From Alkalihalobacillus sp. LMS39 (lineage in GTDB: Bacteria > Bacillota > Bacilli > Bacillales > Bacillaceae_F), in NCBI RefSeq assembly GCF_022812285.1, contig NZ_CP093300.1:3286001-3350000 (forward strand): DNA of 64,000 nucleotides. Reading direction: 5' to 3'. Shown piece after piece: positions 1 to 8,017 of this stretch; positions within the stretch are counted from its first letter, which is position 1, and each line of letters opens with the position of its first letter. The translations under genes were made by a program, and so were the position numbers. The notes under the pieces were generated by a model. It made no database searches. It was not told the DNA's origin and saw only the letters and a program-made list of their open reading frames with translations.

Positions 1-1100
1 CCTGCACGACGCGCTAACTGAACATCTTCTCCAAGTTCAGCAGCCATTAAACCAGCTAGATATGCTACTTCCATAGAATGCTTTAATACATTTTGGCCAT
101 AGCTTGTTCTAAATTTGAGTCTACCTAATATTTTAATTAGGTCAGGATGTAAGCCATGTATTCCCATTTCAAATGTCGTTTGCTCACCGTATTCACGAAT
201 AGCTTCATCTACTTCTCGACGTGACTTATCAACCATTTCCTCAATACGAGCAGGGTGAATTCGTCCATCTTGAACTAGCTTCTCTAAAGCTGTACGTGCA
301 ATTTCTCGACGAATTGGATCAAATCCAGAAAGAATTACTGCTTCAGGTGTATCATCAATAATCAAATCGATTCCTGTTAACGTTTCTAGAGCACGAATAT
401 TTCTTCCTTCGCGACCGATAATTCTCCCTTTCATTTCATCATTTGGTAAGCTTACGACTGAGACCGTTGTTTCAGCTACATGATCAGCTGAGCAACGTTG
501 AATGGCAAGTGATAGGACTTCTTTCGCCTTCTTGTCTGCATCTTCCTTCGCTTGAGTTAAAATCTCTTTTGTCATAATGGCAACTTCATGTGTTAATTCT
601 TGCTTAACTTCTTGGCGAAGTGCTTCTCTTGCATCGTCACGAGAAAATCCAGAAATCCGCTCCAGTTCAGCCTGTTGCTTGTTCAAGATTTCCTCCACTT
701 TGCTATCCATCTCTTCAATTTGTCGTTGTTTTTTGGCGAGAGATTCCTCTCTCTTTTCTAAAGATTCCTCTTTCTTATCTAGAGTTTCACTTTTCCGATC
801 AAGGACCTCTTCTTTTTGTACCAAACGATTCTCTTGTTTTTGAATCTCATTTCTACGTTCACGAATCTCGCGTTCAGCTTCTGTTCGAAGTTTATGAACT
901 TCATCTTTCGACTCAAGGATCGCTTCCTTTTTCCCAGCTTCAGCTTCACGCTTAGCATCTTCAACAATTTGCTTTGCCGCATGTTCCGCACTAGAAATTT
1001 TCGCTTCAGCAATGGATTTTCTAACAAGATATCCAACAACTGCACTACCTGCAGAGACAACAAGCAAAATGGAGATGATGATGAAAATATTATCACCCAT
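1..1100 (-). CDS. rny: Ribonuclease Y, 5' part (366 residues seen, 3' end outside window)
   Basis: Membrane-anchored endoribonuclease that starts mRNA decay. The start is ATG at 1100, preceded by AGGAGGTG. Residues about 4-24 form one membrane helix. A long charged Lys/Glu coiled coil follows (about 30-190). Next is a KH domain containing [16 protein letters not shown]. The HD domain begins with [10 protein letters not shown], and the window ends just before the expected HD catalytic pair. Family members are about 520 residues, so roughly 150 are missing off the left edge. It is monocistronic at its 5' side, with its own promoter and leader after the recA terminator; the recA-rny order resembles B. 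subtilis, where pbpX lies between them. Identification is near certain. Confidence 0.97.
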   Translation of the reverse strand, partial: MGDNIFIIISILLVVSAGSAVVGYLVRKSIAEAKISSAEHAAKQIVEDAKREAEAGKKEAILESKDEVHKLRTEAEREIRERRNEIQKQENRLVQKEEVLDRKSETLDKKEESLEKREESLAKKQRQIEEMDSKVEEILNKQQAELERISGFSRDDAREALRQEVKQELTHEVAIMTKEILTQAKEDADKKAKEVLSLAIQRCSADHVAETTVSVVSLPNDEMKGRIIGREGRNIRALETLTGIDLIIDDTPEAVILSGFDPIRREIARTALEKLVQDGRIHPARIEEMVDKSRREVDEAIREYGEQTTFEMGIHGLHPDLIKILGRLKFRTSYGQNVLKHSMEVAYLAGLMAAELGEDVQLARRA

Positions 1101-1198
1101 ACTTTTCACCTCCTCTTGCTATCTAATTGTTGGTTCCATAAAATTTCATGTCATTCATATGAATTAAGAACTTACACAATAGAAAATAATACTATGAA

Positions 1199-1217
1199 AT
1201 ACGACATTTAGTCGTAT
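1199..1217 (-). promoter_or_regulatory. Hairpin at the 5' end of the rny leader
   Basis: The arms ATACGAC and GTCGTAT enclose a five-base loop. With the promoter at 1226-1254, transcription should start near 1219, so the mRNA would begin directly with this stem-loop. Such 5'-terminal stems protect mRNAs from 5'-end-dependent decay in Firmicutes; that role here is inferred. Confidence 0.5.
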
Positions 1218-1225
1218 TCTTTTTA

Positions 1226-1254
1226 ATTGTATAGTTGGATATAATGATTGTCAA
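1226..1254 (-). promoter_or_regulatory. Sigma-A promoter of rny
   Basis: The -35 box TTGACA (1249-1254) and the -10 box TACAAT (1226-1231) are separated by 17 bp. The leader is about 120 nt before the rny ATG. The -35 box lies inside a 21-bp inverted repeat (1246-1266). Confidence 0.75.
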
Positions 1255-1266
1255 GCATTGACAATC
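1246..1266. promoter_or_regulatory. Inverted repeat over the rny -35 box, candidate operator
   Basis: Nine-base arms GATTGTCAA and TTGACAATC flank a three-base centre. The position over the -35 element would suit a repressor site. I do not recognise the motif, and a chance palindrome is possible. Confidence 0.4.
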
Positions 1267-1312
1267 TTCATACATTATGAAACTAGATGAAGTTGCTAGT
1301 GAGCATAAAAAT

Positions 1313-1340
1313 AAAGTAGCGAATCATGATTCGCTACTTT
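1313..1340 (-). terminator. Rho-independent terminator of recA
   Basis: A perfect stem (arms AAAGTAGCGAATC and GATTCGCTACTTT) is followed on the minus strand by ATTTTTATG. It lies 18 bp past the recA stop. Confidence 0.9.
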
Positions 1341-1358
1341 ATTTTTTCTATATTTTCA

Positions 1359-2411
1359 TTACTCTTTTCCTGACAATAAATCAGTAAATTCTTCTGGTTC
1401 ACCAGCAGGTTCAACTAATATTTCACCATCAAGGCCAAAGTGTGCTCGAATTTGGTTTTCAATCGTTTCTGTGATCGATTCATTTTCTTTTAAAAACTGT
1501 TTTGCGTTTTCACGGCCTTGCCCTAATCGTTCTTCATTAAATGAATACCATGCTCCACTTTTTTGAACGATATCAAGTTCAGAGCCTATATCTAAAATAG
1601 AACCTTCTCGTGAAATTCCTTCACCATACATAATATCAACTTCAGCCGTTTTAAACGGAGGCGCGACTTTATTTTTAACAACTTTAATTTTTGTTTTACT
1701 TCCGACCATATCATTACCTTGCTTAAGTGTTTCAGCTCGGCGTACTTCTAAACGAACAGACGAATAGAATTTTAAAGCACGACCACCTGGTGTTGTTTCA
1801 GGATTACCAAACATAACCCCTACTTTTTCACGAATTTGGTTAATGAAAATGGCCAATGTTTTCGATTTGCTGATTGCACCTGAAAGTTTTCTTAAAGCTT
1901 GAGACATTAAGCGGGCTTGTAAACCTACATGACTATCTCCCATTTCCCCTTCGATCTCAGCTTTTGGCACTAATGCTGCTACACTATCAATGACAATGAT
2001 ATCGACTGCTCCACTACGCACTAATGCTTCTGCGATTTCAAGCGCCTGTTCCCCAGTATCTGGTTGAGATAAAAGTAATTCGTCAATATTTACCCCTAAT
2101 TTTTGTGCATAAACAGGATCAAGTGCATGCTCAGCATCAATAAAAGCCGCTTGACCACCGTTTCTTTGTGTTTCCGCAATGGCATGAAGCGCAACTGTTG
2201 TTTTACCAGATGATTCTGGACCGTAAACTTCAATAATTCGGCCTCGCGGATATCCACCAACACCTAGTGCAATATCTAAAGCTAATGCTCCACTAGACAT
2301 TGTAGAAACACGTTGATCCGCATGTTCCCCAAGCTTCATAATCGAACCTTTTCCGAATTGCTTTTCTATTTGTCGAAGTGCCATATCTAATGCGGCTTTG
2401 CGATCACTCAT
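1359..2411 (-). CDS. recA: Recombinase RecA
   Basis: ATP-dependent strand-exchange protein and co-protease of LexA, central to homologous repair and the SOS response. It has 350 residues, the normal length, with no intein. Walker A is GPESSGKT at 64-71, and the DNA-binding loop region reads [16 protein letters not shown]. The C-terminal tail is acidic ([16 protein letters not shown]), as usual. The start is ATG preceded by AGAGGAGAG. It is monocistronic, with its own SOS-regulated promoter and terminator. In many Firmicutes cinA lies directly upstream; here a DEAD-box helicase gene and a repeat-rich gap of more than 500 bp intervene. Confidence 0.99.
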   Translation of the reverse strand: MSDRKAALDMALRQIEKQFGKGSIMKLGEHADQRVSTMSSGALALDIALGVGGYPRGRIIEVYGPESSGKTTVALHAIAETQRNGGQAAFIDAEHALDPVYAQKLGVNIDELLLSQPDTGEQALEIAEALVRSGAVDIIVIDSVAALVPKAEIEGEMGDSHVGLQARLMSQALRKLSGAISKSKTLAIFINQIREKVGVMFGNPETTPGGRALKFYSSVRLEVRRAETLKQGNDMVGSKTKIKVVKNKVAPPFKTAEVDIMYGEGISREGSILDIGSELDIVQKSGAWYSFNEERLGQGRENAKQFLKENESITETIENQIRAHFGLDGEILVEPAGEPEEFTDLLSGKE

Positions 2412-2476
2412 TTATATCTCTCCTCTATTTTTCCTTGCTATCTAGCAAGTAGGTATAATCTTTTTTAACTTTCTCT

Positions 2477-2505
2477 ATCATACATCGTTTTCGCCATTTT
2501 GCCAA
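2477..2505 (-). promoter_or_regulatory. Sigma-A promoter of recA
   Basis: The -35 box is TTGGCA (2500-2505) and the -10 box is TATGAT (2477-2482), with a 17-bp spacer. The leader to the recA ATG is about 60 nt. Confidence 0.75.
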
Positions 2506-2514
2506 TAGTTTTTA

Positions 2515-2528
2515 CGAACATTTATTCG
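2515..2528 (-). promoter_or_regulatory. LexA/DinR (SOS) box of recA
   Basis: On the minus strand it reads CGAATAAATGTTCG, close to the Gram-positive SOS consensus CGAAC-N4-GTTCG (one mismatch in the left half-site). It sits 9 bp upstream of the -35 box. LexA bound here would be next to RNA polymerase rather than on the core promoter. Confidence 0.8.
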
Positions 2529-2678
2529 TATTTTTAAAAAAGTAAAACGATGTCCATGTCAAAACGTTCATGAATGAAACAGAAAAAATAAGAAAAACGC
2601 GGGCATCTTTTCGCTTCAAGTGAAATGTATGATGAAACACCAAACACATTCCATATCCCATTTTTGCGGTCAGAGCAG

Positions 2679-2833
2679 CCGTTATTTGTGAACATGATAG
2701 GGGTTTCCGTTTTTCAGCGGCCACAGGAGCGCTTATTCACGCAAAAGCCACTCTATTCTTAGCGATATATTATGAATAACGACTCCTGTGGCCTCCAACG
2801 TTCCAAAACGCTAGCAATGTTCACAGATAACGG
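2679..2833. repeat. Nested imperfect palindrome of about 155 bp
   Basis: The outer arms 2679-2695 and 2817-2833 match at 16 of 17 positions when inverted. The inner arms 2719-2739 and 2773-2793 match at 18 of 21 and share GGCCACAGGAG / CTCCTGTGGCC. No credible gene lies within it. It fills much of the 563-bp gap between the helicase gene and recA. It looks like a dispersed intergenic palindromic repeat, but copy number in the genome cannot be seen here. Confidence 0.7.
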
Positions 2834-2877
2834 TTTTCATGGCCGCTTTGGACAGTGAACCACAAGTGCTCTTCTTG

Positions 2878-2910
2878 AATAAACTTCAAAGCTTCGCTAC
2901 TATACCAAAA
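2878..2910 (-). repeat. Dispersed repeat, copy A
   Basis: It shares roughly 28 of 34 positions with 17284-17317, including the run TTTTGGTATAG-N-AGCGA on the minus strand. Both copies begin about 30 bp beyond a rho-independent terminator. Function is unknown. Confidence 0.55.
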
Positions 2911-2942
2911 ATTTTATATTTTCTTATCTTTAAAAAAAGAGA

Positions 2943-2968
2943 TCCAGGTAGACTTTCTTCTACCTGGA
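2943..2968 (-). terminator. Terminator of the yajQ-pgsA-cinA-helicase unit
   Basis: The stem arms TCCAGGTAGA and TCTACCTGGA are followed on the minus strand by TCTCTTTTTTT. It lies 6 bp beyond the helicase stop codon. Confidence 0.9.
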
Positions 2969-2974
2969 CTGTTT

Positions 2975-4576
2975 TTATTTATTAAACGAGCGAGGTTCAC
3001 GCTTCGGTCTTGGCTTTGCAGGTTCAAGATTAATTCTTGCTCCATTGATTCTTGAATGACGAAGGGCTTCATAAACAAACGGAGCCACTTCTTCAGGTAC
3101 TTCTACAAATGTAAATTTATCAAAGATATCAATGCGACCAATTGCTTTTCCTGGAATTCCTACAAGTTCAGCAATTTCATCCACTAATATTTTCGGACTC
3201 ATATTCACATTTTTACCGACATTAATAAAGAACCTGACCATCCCTTTTGCGCCACCAGTTTCACCGAAATTATAACCATCATCTTCACCAGCGACATCAT
3301 TTACAAATGCAATCTTCATTAAGGCTGAAATAATCGATTGTGGAGAATGTTCTTCAAGGAGTTCATTTGTTAAATTCTGAAACAATTCATTATCTTGACC
3401 TTCTACAATCACAGATTCAATTTGTTTCTTCCATGAGCCTTGTTGTTTTTCCACAACCTCTTCAAATGTAGGAACATTGGAAGAAGGAATCGCCATTTTT
3501 ATTTCTGCTTCAATAGATCGTAAGTGCTTCATTTCTCGCGGAGTAACAAGGGTTAAAGCTAATCCTTTACGGCCCGCTCGTCCTGTACGTCCAATACGGT
3601 GAACATAACTTTCTGGATCTTGTGGAATATCATAGTTAATAACATGTGTTACATTGTCGACATCAATTCCTCTAGCGGCAACATCTGTTGCAATTAAAAA
3701 CTCAATCGTCGAATCACGGAATTTCTTCATTACACTATCTCGTTGCATTTGCGTTAAATCACCATGAAGTCCATCGGCAATATAGCCTCTAGCTTGAAGT
3801 GCCTCTGTTAATTCTGCTACACCTTTTTTTGTACGGCAGAAAAGAATACCGAGCTCAATTTCCTCACTGTCGATAATCCGACAAAGCGAGTCAAGCTTAT
3901 TTCGTTCTAACACTTTATAATACACTTGGTCAATAGAAGGAGCCGTTACTTCACCACGATTGATGGAAACGACATCTGGATTTTGCATATACTTATAAGA
4001 TAATTTTTTGATTGGTGGTGGCATTGTCGCAGAAAATAACAATGTCTGCCTTTCACCTTTTGCTTGTTTTAAAATAGCCTCAATATCATCAATAAAACCC
4101 ATATCAAGCATTTCATCCGCTTCGTCCAAAACTGCGGTATGAATTCGATCCAATTTCAATGTCTTTCTTCTTATGTGGTCCATAATTCGTCCAGGTGTCC
4201 CAATGACAACATGAACGCCTTGCTTTAGTGCTTTAATTTGATGACCAATGGATTGACCACCATAAATCGGAAGAGTACGAATCTTTTTGTATTTTGATAA
4301 TTTTTGAAGTTCCCCAGATACTTGAATAGCCAATTCACGGGTTGGCGTTAAAATGATCGCCTGAATAAACTGGTCTTCTTCTTTCACTTTTTCAATAACA
4401 GGAATCCCAAATGCTGCGGTTTTCCCTGTCCCAGTTTGAGCTTGTCCGATGACATCTCCACCTTTTAAAATTAACGGGATGGCTTTTTCCTGTATAGGAG
4501 AAGGTTCTTCAAATCCCATATCCTTAATGGCTTTCATCACTACATCCGATATTTCAAACGAAGTAAAATAACTCAT
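2975..4576 (-). CDS. DEAD-box RNA helicase with C-terminal DbpA-like RNA-binding domain
   Basis: ATP-dependent RNA unwinding enzyme, probably acting in ribosome assembly or mRNA decay. It has 533 residues. The Q motif is GFEEPSPIQ (21-29), Walker A is AQTGTGKT (46-53), followed by PTRELA, TPGR, DEAD, SAT and HRIGRTGRAGR. The last ~80 residues (VRFFINVGKN through INLEPAKP) look like the DbpA-type RNA-binding domain, followed by a basic tail. The start is ATG with AAAGGTGG upstream, only 6 bp after cinA, so the two genes are cotranscribed. Candidates among named paralogues are CshA-, DeaD- or DbpA-type; I cannot decide which. Its place between cinA and recA is unusual. Confidence 0.93.
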   Translation of the reverse strand: MSYFTSFEISDVVMKAIKDMGFEEPSPIQEKAIPLILKGGDVIGQAQTGTGKTAAFGIPVIEKVKEEDQFIQAIILTPTRELAIQVSGELQKLSKYKKIRTLPIYGGQSIGHQIKALKQGVHVVIGTPGRIMDHIRRKTLKLDRIHTAVLDEADEMLDMGFIDDIEAILKQAKGERQTLLFSATMPPPIKKLSYKYMQNPDVVSINRGEVTAPSIDQVYYKVLERNKLDSLCRIIDSEEIELGILFCRTKKGVAELTEALQARGYIADGLHGDLTQMQRDSVMKKFRDSTIEFLIATDVAARGIDVDNVTHVINYDIPQDPESYVHRIGRTGRAGRKGLALTLVTPREMKHLRSIEAEIKMAIPSSNVPTFEEVVEKQQGSWKKQIESVIVEGQDNELFQNLTNELLEEHSPQSIISALMKIAFVNDVAGEDDGYNFGETGGAKGMVRFFINVGKNVNMSPKILVDEIAELVGIPGKAIGRIDIFDKFTFVEVPEEVAPFVYEALRHSRINGARINLEPAKPRPKREPRSFNK

Positions 4577-4582
4577 TTTTGT

Positions 4583-5824
4583 TTAATTCCACCTTTTCAT
4601 TTCTTTCAACAAATAATAAAAACCATAGTTCACAGCTCGATTTCTTATTTGTTGGCGAGTGCCGGACAAATGCAAAGGATAAACATTATTAGTTGTCTCA
4701 GTTGAAATACCAATAAAAACGGTTCCTACTTCTACACCATCTTGTTTGTCTGGACCAGCTACCCCTGTGAAGCTGATTCCTATATTTGCTTTGCCCATTG
4801 TTCTAATTTGATTTGCCATTTCTAACGCTACTTGTTCACTAACAACACCATGCTGTTGTATCGTATGTTCTGAAACTCCAAGTAGACTTTTTTTACAGTC
4901 TGTTGCATAACTTACAATGCCTCCACGGTAATATTGAGATGCCCCAGCTAAAGATGTTAATTGTTCACTGCACCGTCCACCGGTTAAGCTTTCAGCACAA
5001 GCTATTGTTGCTGAATGCTGTATTAGTTCTTTCACAACTTCTTGCAGTAATGACGTTTCATCATACCCATAAAAAAAGGAGCCAACTCTAGCATTGATTT
5101 CAGTTTCTACTTCATCAAGCATTGATTCTCTCATTTTTTGGTCATGATGCTTTACGGTTAACCGTAATGTCACTTCACCGTCTCCAGCTAAAGGAGCAAT
5201 CGTTGGATTAGACTGTTTCTCAATAATATCAACTAAGTCTGATTCTAACTGAGATTCCCCAATGCCAAAATATCGAAGGACACGCGATTGAATCGGGATG
5301 ATTTCGTCAATATAGTTCATTAGGTAATTCGTTCCCGCATGTAAAAACATTGGTTTTAATTCGTTTGGCGGGCCTGGAAATAACAGATAATGAATATTGT
5401 CGGCTTTAAAAGCCATTCCAGGAGCTAGCCCTGTTTGATTTTCAAGCACGACGGAATCTTCAATAACAATCGCTTGTTTTTTATTATTTTCGGACATTGT
5501 TTTTTTTCTGACCTTAAAGAAATTTTCAATATATTGAAGGGAAGCTTCATCATATACTAAATTTCTTTTCACTACTTTAGCGACGATTTCTTTTGTTAAA
5601 TCATCTTTTGTTGGACCTAAACCACCAGTGAAAATAATGACATCTGACCGCTGTTGAGCTGTTTCAATAACATGAAGCAGTCTTTTTTCATTATCTCCAA
5701 CAACCGTATGATAATAGACATTAATTCCTAAATCCGCAAGTTCCTTCGATAGGAACGTGGCGTTTGTATTTGTGATTTGACCAAGTAATAACTCTGAACC
5801 AACAGCAATAATTTCAGCGTTCAT
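4583..5824 (-). CDS. cinA: CinA family protein (competence/damage-inducible; putative nucleotide amidohydrolase)
   Basis: It has 413 residues and two domains. The N-terminal molybdopterin-binding-like domain (about 1-170) contains GSELLLGQITNTNA and GGLGPTKDDLTKE. The C-terminal CinA domain (about 255-413) contains AESLTGGRCSEQLTSL and FTGVAGPDKQDGVEVGTV and is linked in the family to nicotinamide-mononucleotide deamidation. It is the third gene of a yajQ-pgsA-cinA-helicase unit: 39 bp after pgsA and 6 bp before the helicase. In streptococci cinA and recA are cotranscribed for competence; here they are separated. Confidence 0.96.
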   Translation of the reverse strand: MNAEIIAVGSELLLGQITNTNATFLSKELADLGINVYYHTVVGDNEKRLLHVIETAQQRSDVIIFTGGLGPTKDDLTKEIVAKVVKRNLVYDEASLQYIENFFKVRKKTMSENNKKQAIVIEDSVVLENQTGLAPGMAFKADNIHYLLFPGPPNELKPMFLHAGTNYLMNYIDEIIPIQSRVLRYFGIGESQLESDLVDIIEKQSNPTIAPLAGDGEVTLRLTVKHHDQKMRESMLDEVETEINARVGSFFYGYDETSLLQEVVKELIQHSATIACAESLTGGRCSEQLTSLAGASQYYRGGIVSYATDCKKSLLGVSEHTIQQHGVVSEQVALEMANQIRTMGKANIGISFTGVAGPDKQDGVEVGTVFIGISTETTNNVYPLHLSGTRQQIRNRAVNYGFYYLLKEMKRWN

Positions 5825-5863
5825 CCTTCACCTCTACGCTTTTATGTTGACATGTTTTCCAAT

Positions 5864-6445
5864 TTACGAATTTTTTGCAAATAATATATGCTTGTTTTTT
5901 ATGAAATAATCTATACCAGAAATAATGGTGAGTAAGGTAGCCACCCATACCATAATTGAAGCAAACGGAATCGAAAAAGCTTGAAACGGAAAGTTATGTA
6001 ACATCAAAGCTGAAATGGCGATAATTTGGAACACCGTTTTTAATTTTCCAAGCGAACTCGCTGCAATCACTGACCCATCTGCAGCTGCTACAAGTCGGAT
6101 ACCCGTAACGGCAAATTCACGGCTTATAATGACAATGGCTATCCATGCTGCAATCATTTGTAACTCTACTAAAGAAATTAACGCAGCAGTAATTAAAAGC
6201 TTATCTGCTAACGGATCTAAAAATTTCCCTAGGTTTGTAACAAGCTTATAACGGCGAGCATAATAACCATCCAACCAATCAGTAGCCGCAGCAATGATAA
6301 AAACAATCGCAGCAATCAAGTGTTCAATTGGAATGTCTACACCTAGTAATTGGATGTTACCCATTTGAAATGGTACAAGCAAAAACACCATAAAAATAGG
6401 AATTAAAAATATTCTTGAGATTGTAATTTGATTTGGAACGTTCAC
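5864..6445 (-). CDS. pgsA: CDP-diacylglycerol-glycerol-3-phosphate 3-phosphatidyltransferase
   Basis: Integral membrane enzyme making phosphatidylglycerol phosphate, the committed step to phosphatidylglycerol. It has 193 residues. The CDP-alcohol phosphatidyltransferase motif runs from D56 (DWLDGYYAR) through G73 to D77 and D81 (LGKFLDPLADK). Several hydrophobic helices cover the rest. It starts with ATG 34 bp after yajQ and precedes cinA, as in B. subtilis. Confidence 0.97.
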   Translation of the reverse strand: MNVPNQITISRIFLIPIFMVFLLVPFQMGNIQLLGVDIPIEHLIAAIVFIIAAATDWLDGYYARRYKLVTNLGKFLDPLADKLLITAALISLVELQMIAAWIAIVIISREFAVTGIRLVAAADGSVIAASSLGKLKTVFQIIAISALMLHNFPFQAFSIPFASIMVWVATLLTIISGIDYFIKNKHILFAKNS

Positions 6446-6479
6446 GTAGGGTCCCCCTATAACAAAATGCAGTGATGAA

Positions 6480-6974
6480 CTATCGCATATTTACAAATTG
6501 AACTGGGAAGTCCAAGTCTAATCCTTTGACCATTTGAATCACTTCTTGAAGGTCATTAATACTTTTTGCAGATACACGGATTTGCTCATTTTGGATTTGC
6601 GCTTTTACTTTTAATTTTGAATCTTTGATAGCTGTTGTAATTTTCTTTGCTCGCTCACTACTAATCCCAGACACTAATGTAGCTACTTGTCTAACAGTAC
6701 CACCAGAGGCTTTTTCAATTTTACCAAAGTTCAATACTTTTTGCGACAAATCACGCTTAATAAACTTCCCTTTTAATATATCAATGACACTTTCAAGCTT
6801 ATACTCATCGTCAGAAATAATCGTTATCTTCTCTTTATCTGTTCGTTCGATTGAACTTTTTGACCCTTTAAAATCATATCGAGTCACAATTTCTTTCAAA
6901 GCTTGACTAATGGCATTGTCGACCTCTTGTATGTTTACCTCTGAAACAATATCAAAGGAATGTTCTTTCGACAT
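6480..6974 (-). CDS. YajQ family (DUF520) nucleotide-binding protein
   Basis: A 164-residue protein of the YajQ family; members bind nucleotides or cyclic di-GMP in some species, but the role in Bacillaceae is unclear. The N-terminus [13 protein letters not shown], the central YDFKGS and the C-terminal [11 protein letters not shown] are typical. I choose ATG at 6974 rather than TTG at 6980 because GGGGG lies 9 nt before it. It heads the pgsA-cinA-helicase unit after the rodZ terminator. In B. subtilis the homologue YitK is encoded elsewhere, so this placement differs. Confidence 0.93.
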   Translation of the reverse strand: MSKEHSFDIVSEVNIQEVDNAISQALKEIVTRYDFKGSKSSIERTDKEKITIISDDEYKLESVIDILKGKFIKRDLSQKVLNFGKIEKASGGTVRQVATLVSGISSERAKKITTAIKDSKLKVKAQIQNEQIRVSAKSINDLQEVIQMVKGLDLDFPVQFVNMR

Positions 6975-7027
6975 AATCAAAAACCCCCTTAATTTTTTTG
7001 TTAGGAAATCAATGTCAACTTATTATT

Positions 7028-7036
7028 ATTGTACCA
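7028..7036 (-). promoter_or_regulatory. Extended -10 promoter element before yajQ
   Basis: The minus strand reads TGG-TACAAT just after the rodZ terminator and about 55 bp before the yajQ start. No convincing -35 is present. It is the best candidate for driving yajQ-pgsA-cinA-helicase. Confidence 0.4.
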
Positions 7037-7068
7037 TATGATCCAAAAAAGTAATAAATCTACAACAA

Positions 7069-7090
7069 AAAGGCCCCACAAGAGGCCTTT
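7069..7090 (-). terminator. Terminator of ymfK-rodZ
   Basis: The arms AAAGGCC and GGCCTTT are followed on the minus strand by TTG. It lies 8 bp past the rodZ stop. Confidence 0.85.
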
Positions 7091-7098
7091 ATCGAAAG

Positions 7099-7998
7099 TT
7101 AGCTTGTTGGCTCAAAAGAGATCGTCACTTTTTGGTGAACCGTTTTATTTGGGTCTTGTGGGAATTCAAATTCTTCACCATTAATAAGTAATGTTACAAA
7201 GCGTGAATCACCAAAATTAAACTCAATTTCTTCTTCTCCCGTGAAATCGTAATTTAATTCATCGCCATCATTGGCTTCTTGACCATAAAAACTTTTCCCT
7301 TTTGTATTTTTTACTCCGACGTAACTTCTACCTGAAAACGAAATGTCCACCTCAAATTGTTCTGTATCACTTAAAGTAAAGAATGTATTGTTTCCTCTTG
7401 TCTCTCCTTGAACAAGCACTTGCTCTTCTTCGGCCTCTGATTCATTTTCCTCAACAGGTTCTTCTTCAACAGGCTCTTCATCTTGTGCTGGTTCTGGTTC
7501 TTCTTCTGGTTCTTCGTCAATGGTTGGAGAAACTTCAATTAATGTATTTTCATTTGCTGGAGGTTCTTCTCCTTCTGCTGCTCCATCACTACCGTTTCCT
7601 TGAAGAAGTAACCATACAGCTGAACCAATAACAAGTAAGAAAACAATAGCCATTAATGTTGGCATTATTTTTGCGAATTTTGAACGGTGTGTAGCCACTG
7701 GTCGTCTTTTCGTTGTAGAGGTACGTTCTGCACGAGAAGGAAGTTCTTTCACTTCGCGACTTGGATTCGGTAGTTCATTTTGATATTGTTCAAATATTTC
7801 ATCAGGATTCAAACCAACTGCTTCAGAATAACTTTTTACAAAAGCCCGAGCATAAAATTTCCCTGGTAATGTATCAAAACGACCTTCCTCGATCGCAGCT
7901 AAATACCGCCTTTGGATTTTCGTTGACTTTTGCAGGTCATCTAAAGACATTCCCTTTTCTTCTCTACTCTCTTTTAAACGTTGACCTAATTCTGACAT
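7099..7998 (-). CDS. rodZ: RodZ-like membrane protein (YmfM)
   Basis: Cell-shape factor of the RodZ family, linking the MreB elongasome to the membrane. It has about 299 residues. An N-terminal HTH domain (about 4-70) is followed by a Ser/Thr/Arg-rich segment, one membrane helix (111-132), a very acidic linker (about 143-195, repeated Glu-Glu and Glu-Pro) and a C-terminal beta domain (about 205-299). The start at 7998 is chosen for GGTAGGTG 6 nt upstream. It follows ymfK by 19 bp. In B. subtilis it precedes pgsA directly; here yajQ and a terminator separate them. Confidence 0.93.
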   Translation of the reverse strand: MSELGQRLKESREEKGMSLDDLQKSTKIQRRYLAAIEEGRFDTLPGKFYARAFVKSYSEAVGLNPDEIFEQYQNELPNPSREVKELPSRAERTSTTKRRPVATHRSKFAKIMPTLMAIVFLLVIGSAVWLLLQGNGSDGAAEGEEPPANENTLIEVSPTIDEEPEEEPEPAQDEEPVEEEPVEENESEAEEEQVLVQGETRGNNTFFTLSDTEQFEVDISFSGRSYVGVKNTKGKSFYGQEANDGDELNYDFTGEEEIEFNFGDSRFVTLLINGEEFEFPQDPNKTVHQKVTISFEPTS

Positions 7999-8017
7999 TG
8001 TAAACACCTACCAACTT

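Noticed and set aside
577-1211. Overlapping plus-strand open frames opposite rny
   Set aside because: They are antisense to an intact, well conserved gene and show low-complexity Ser/Phe/Leu composition typical of shadows.
2512-2724. 70-codon open frame between recA and the palindrome
   Set aside because: It overlaps the recA SOS box and upstream region, runs into one palindrome arm, has no convincing ribosome-binding site and no recognisable protein features.
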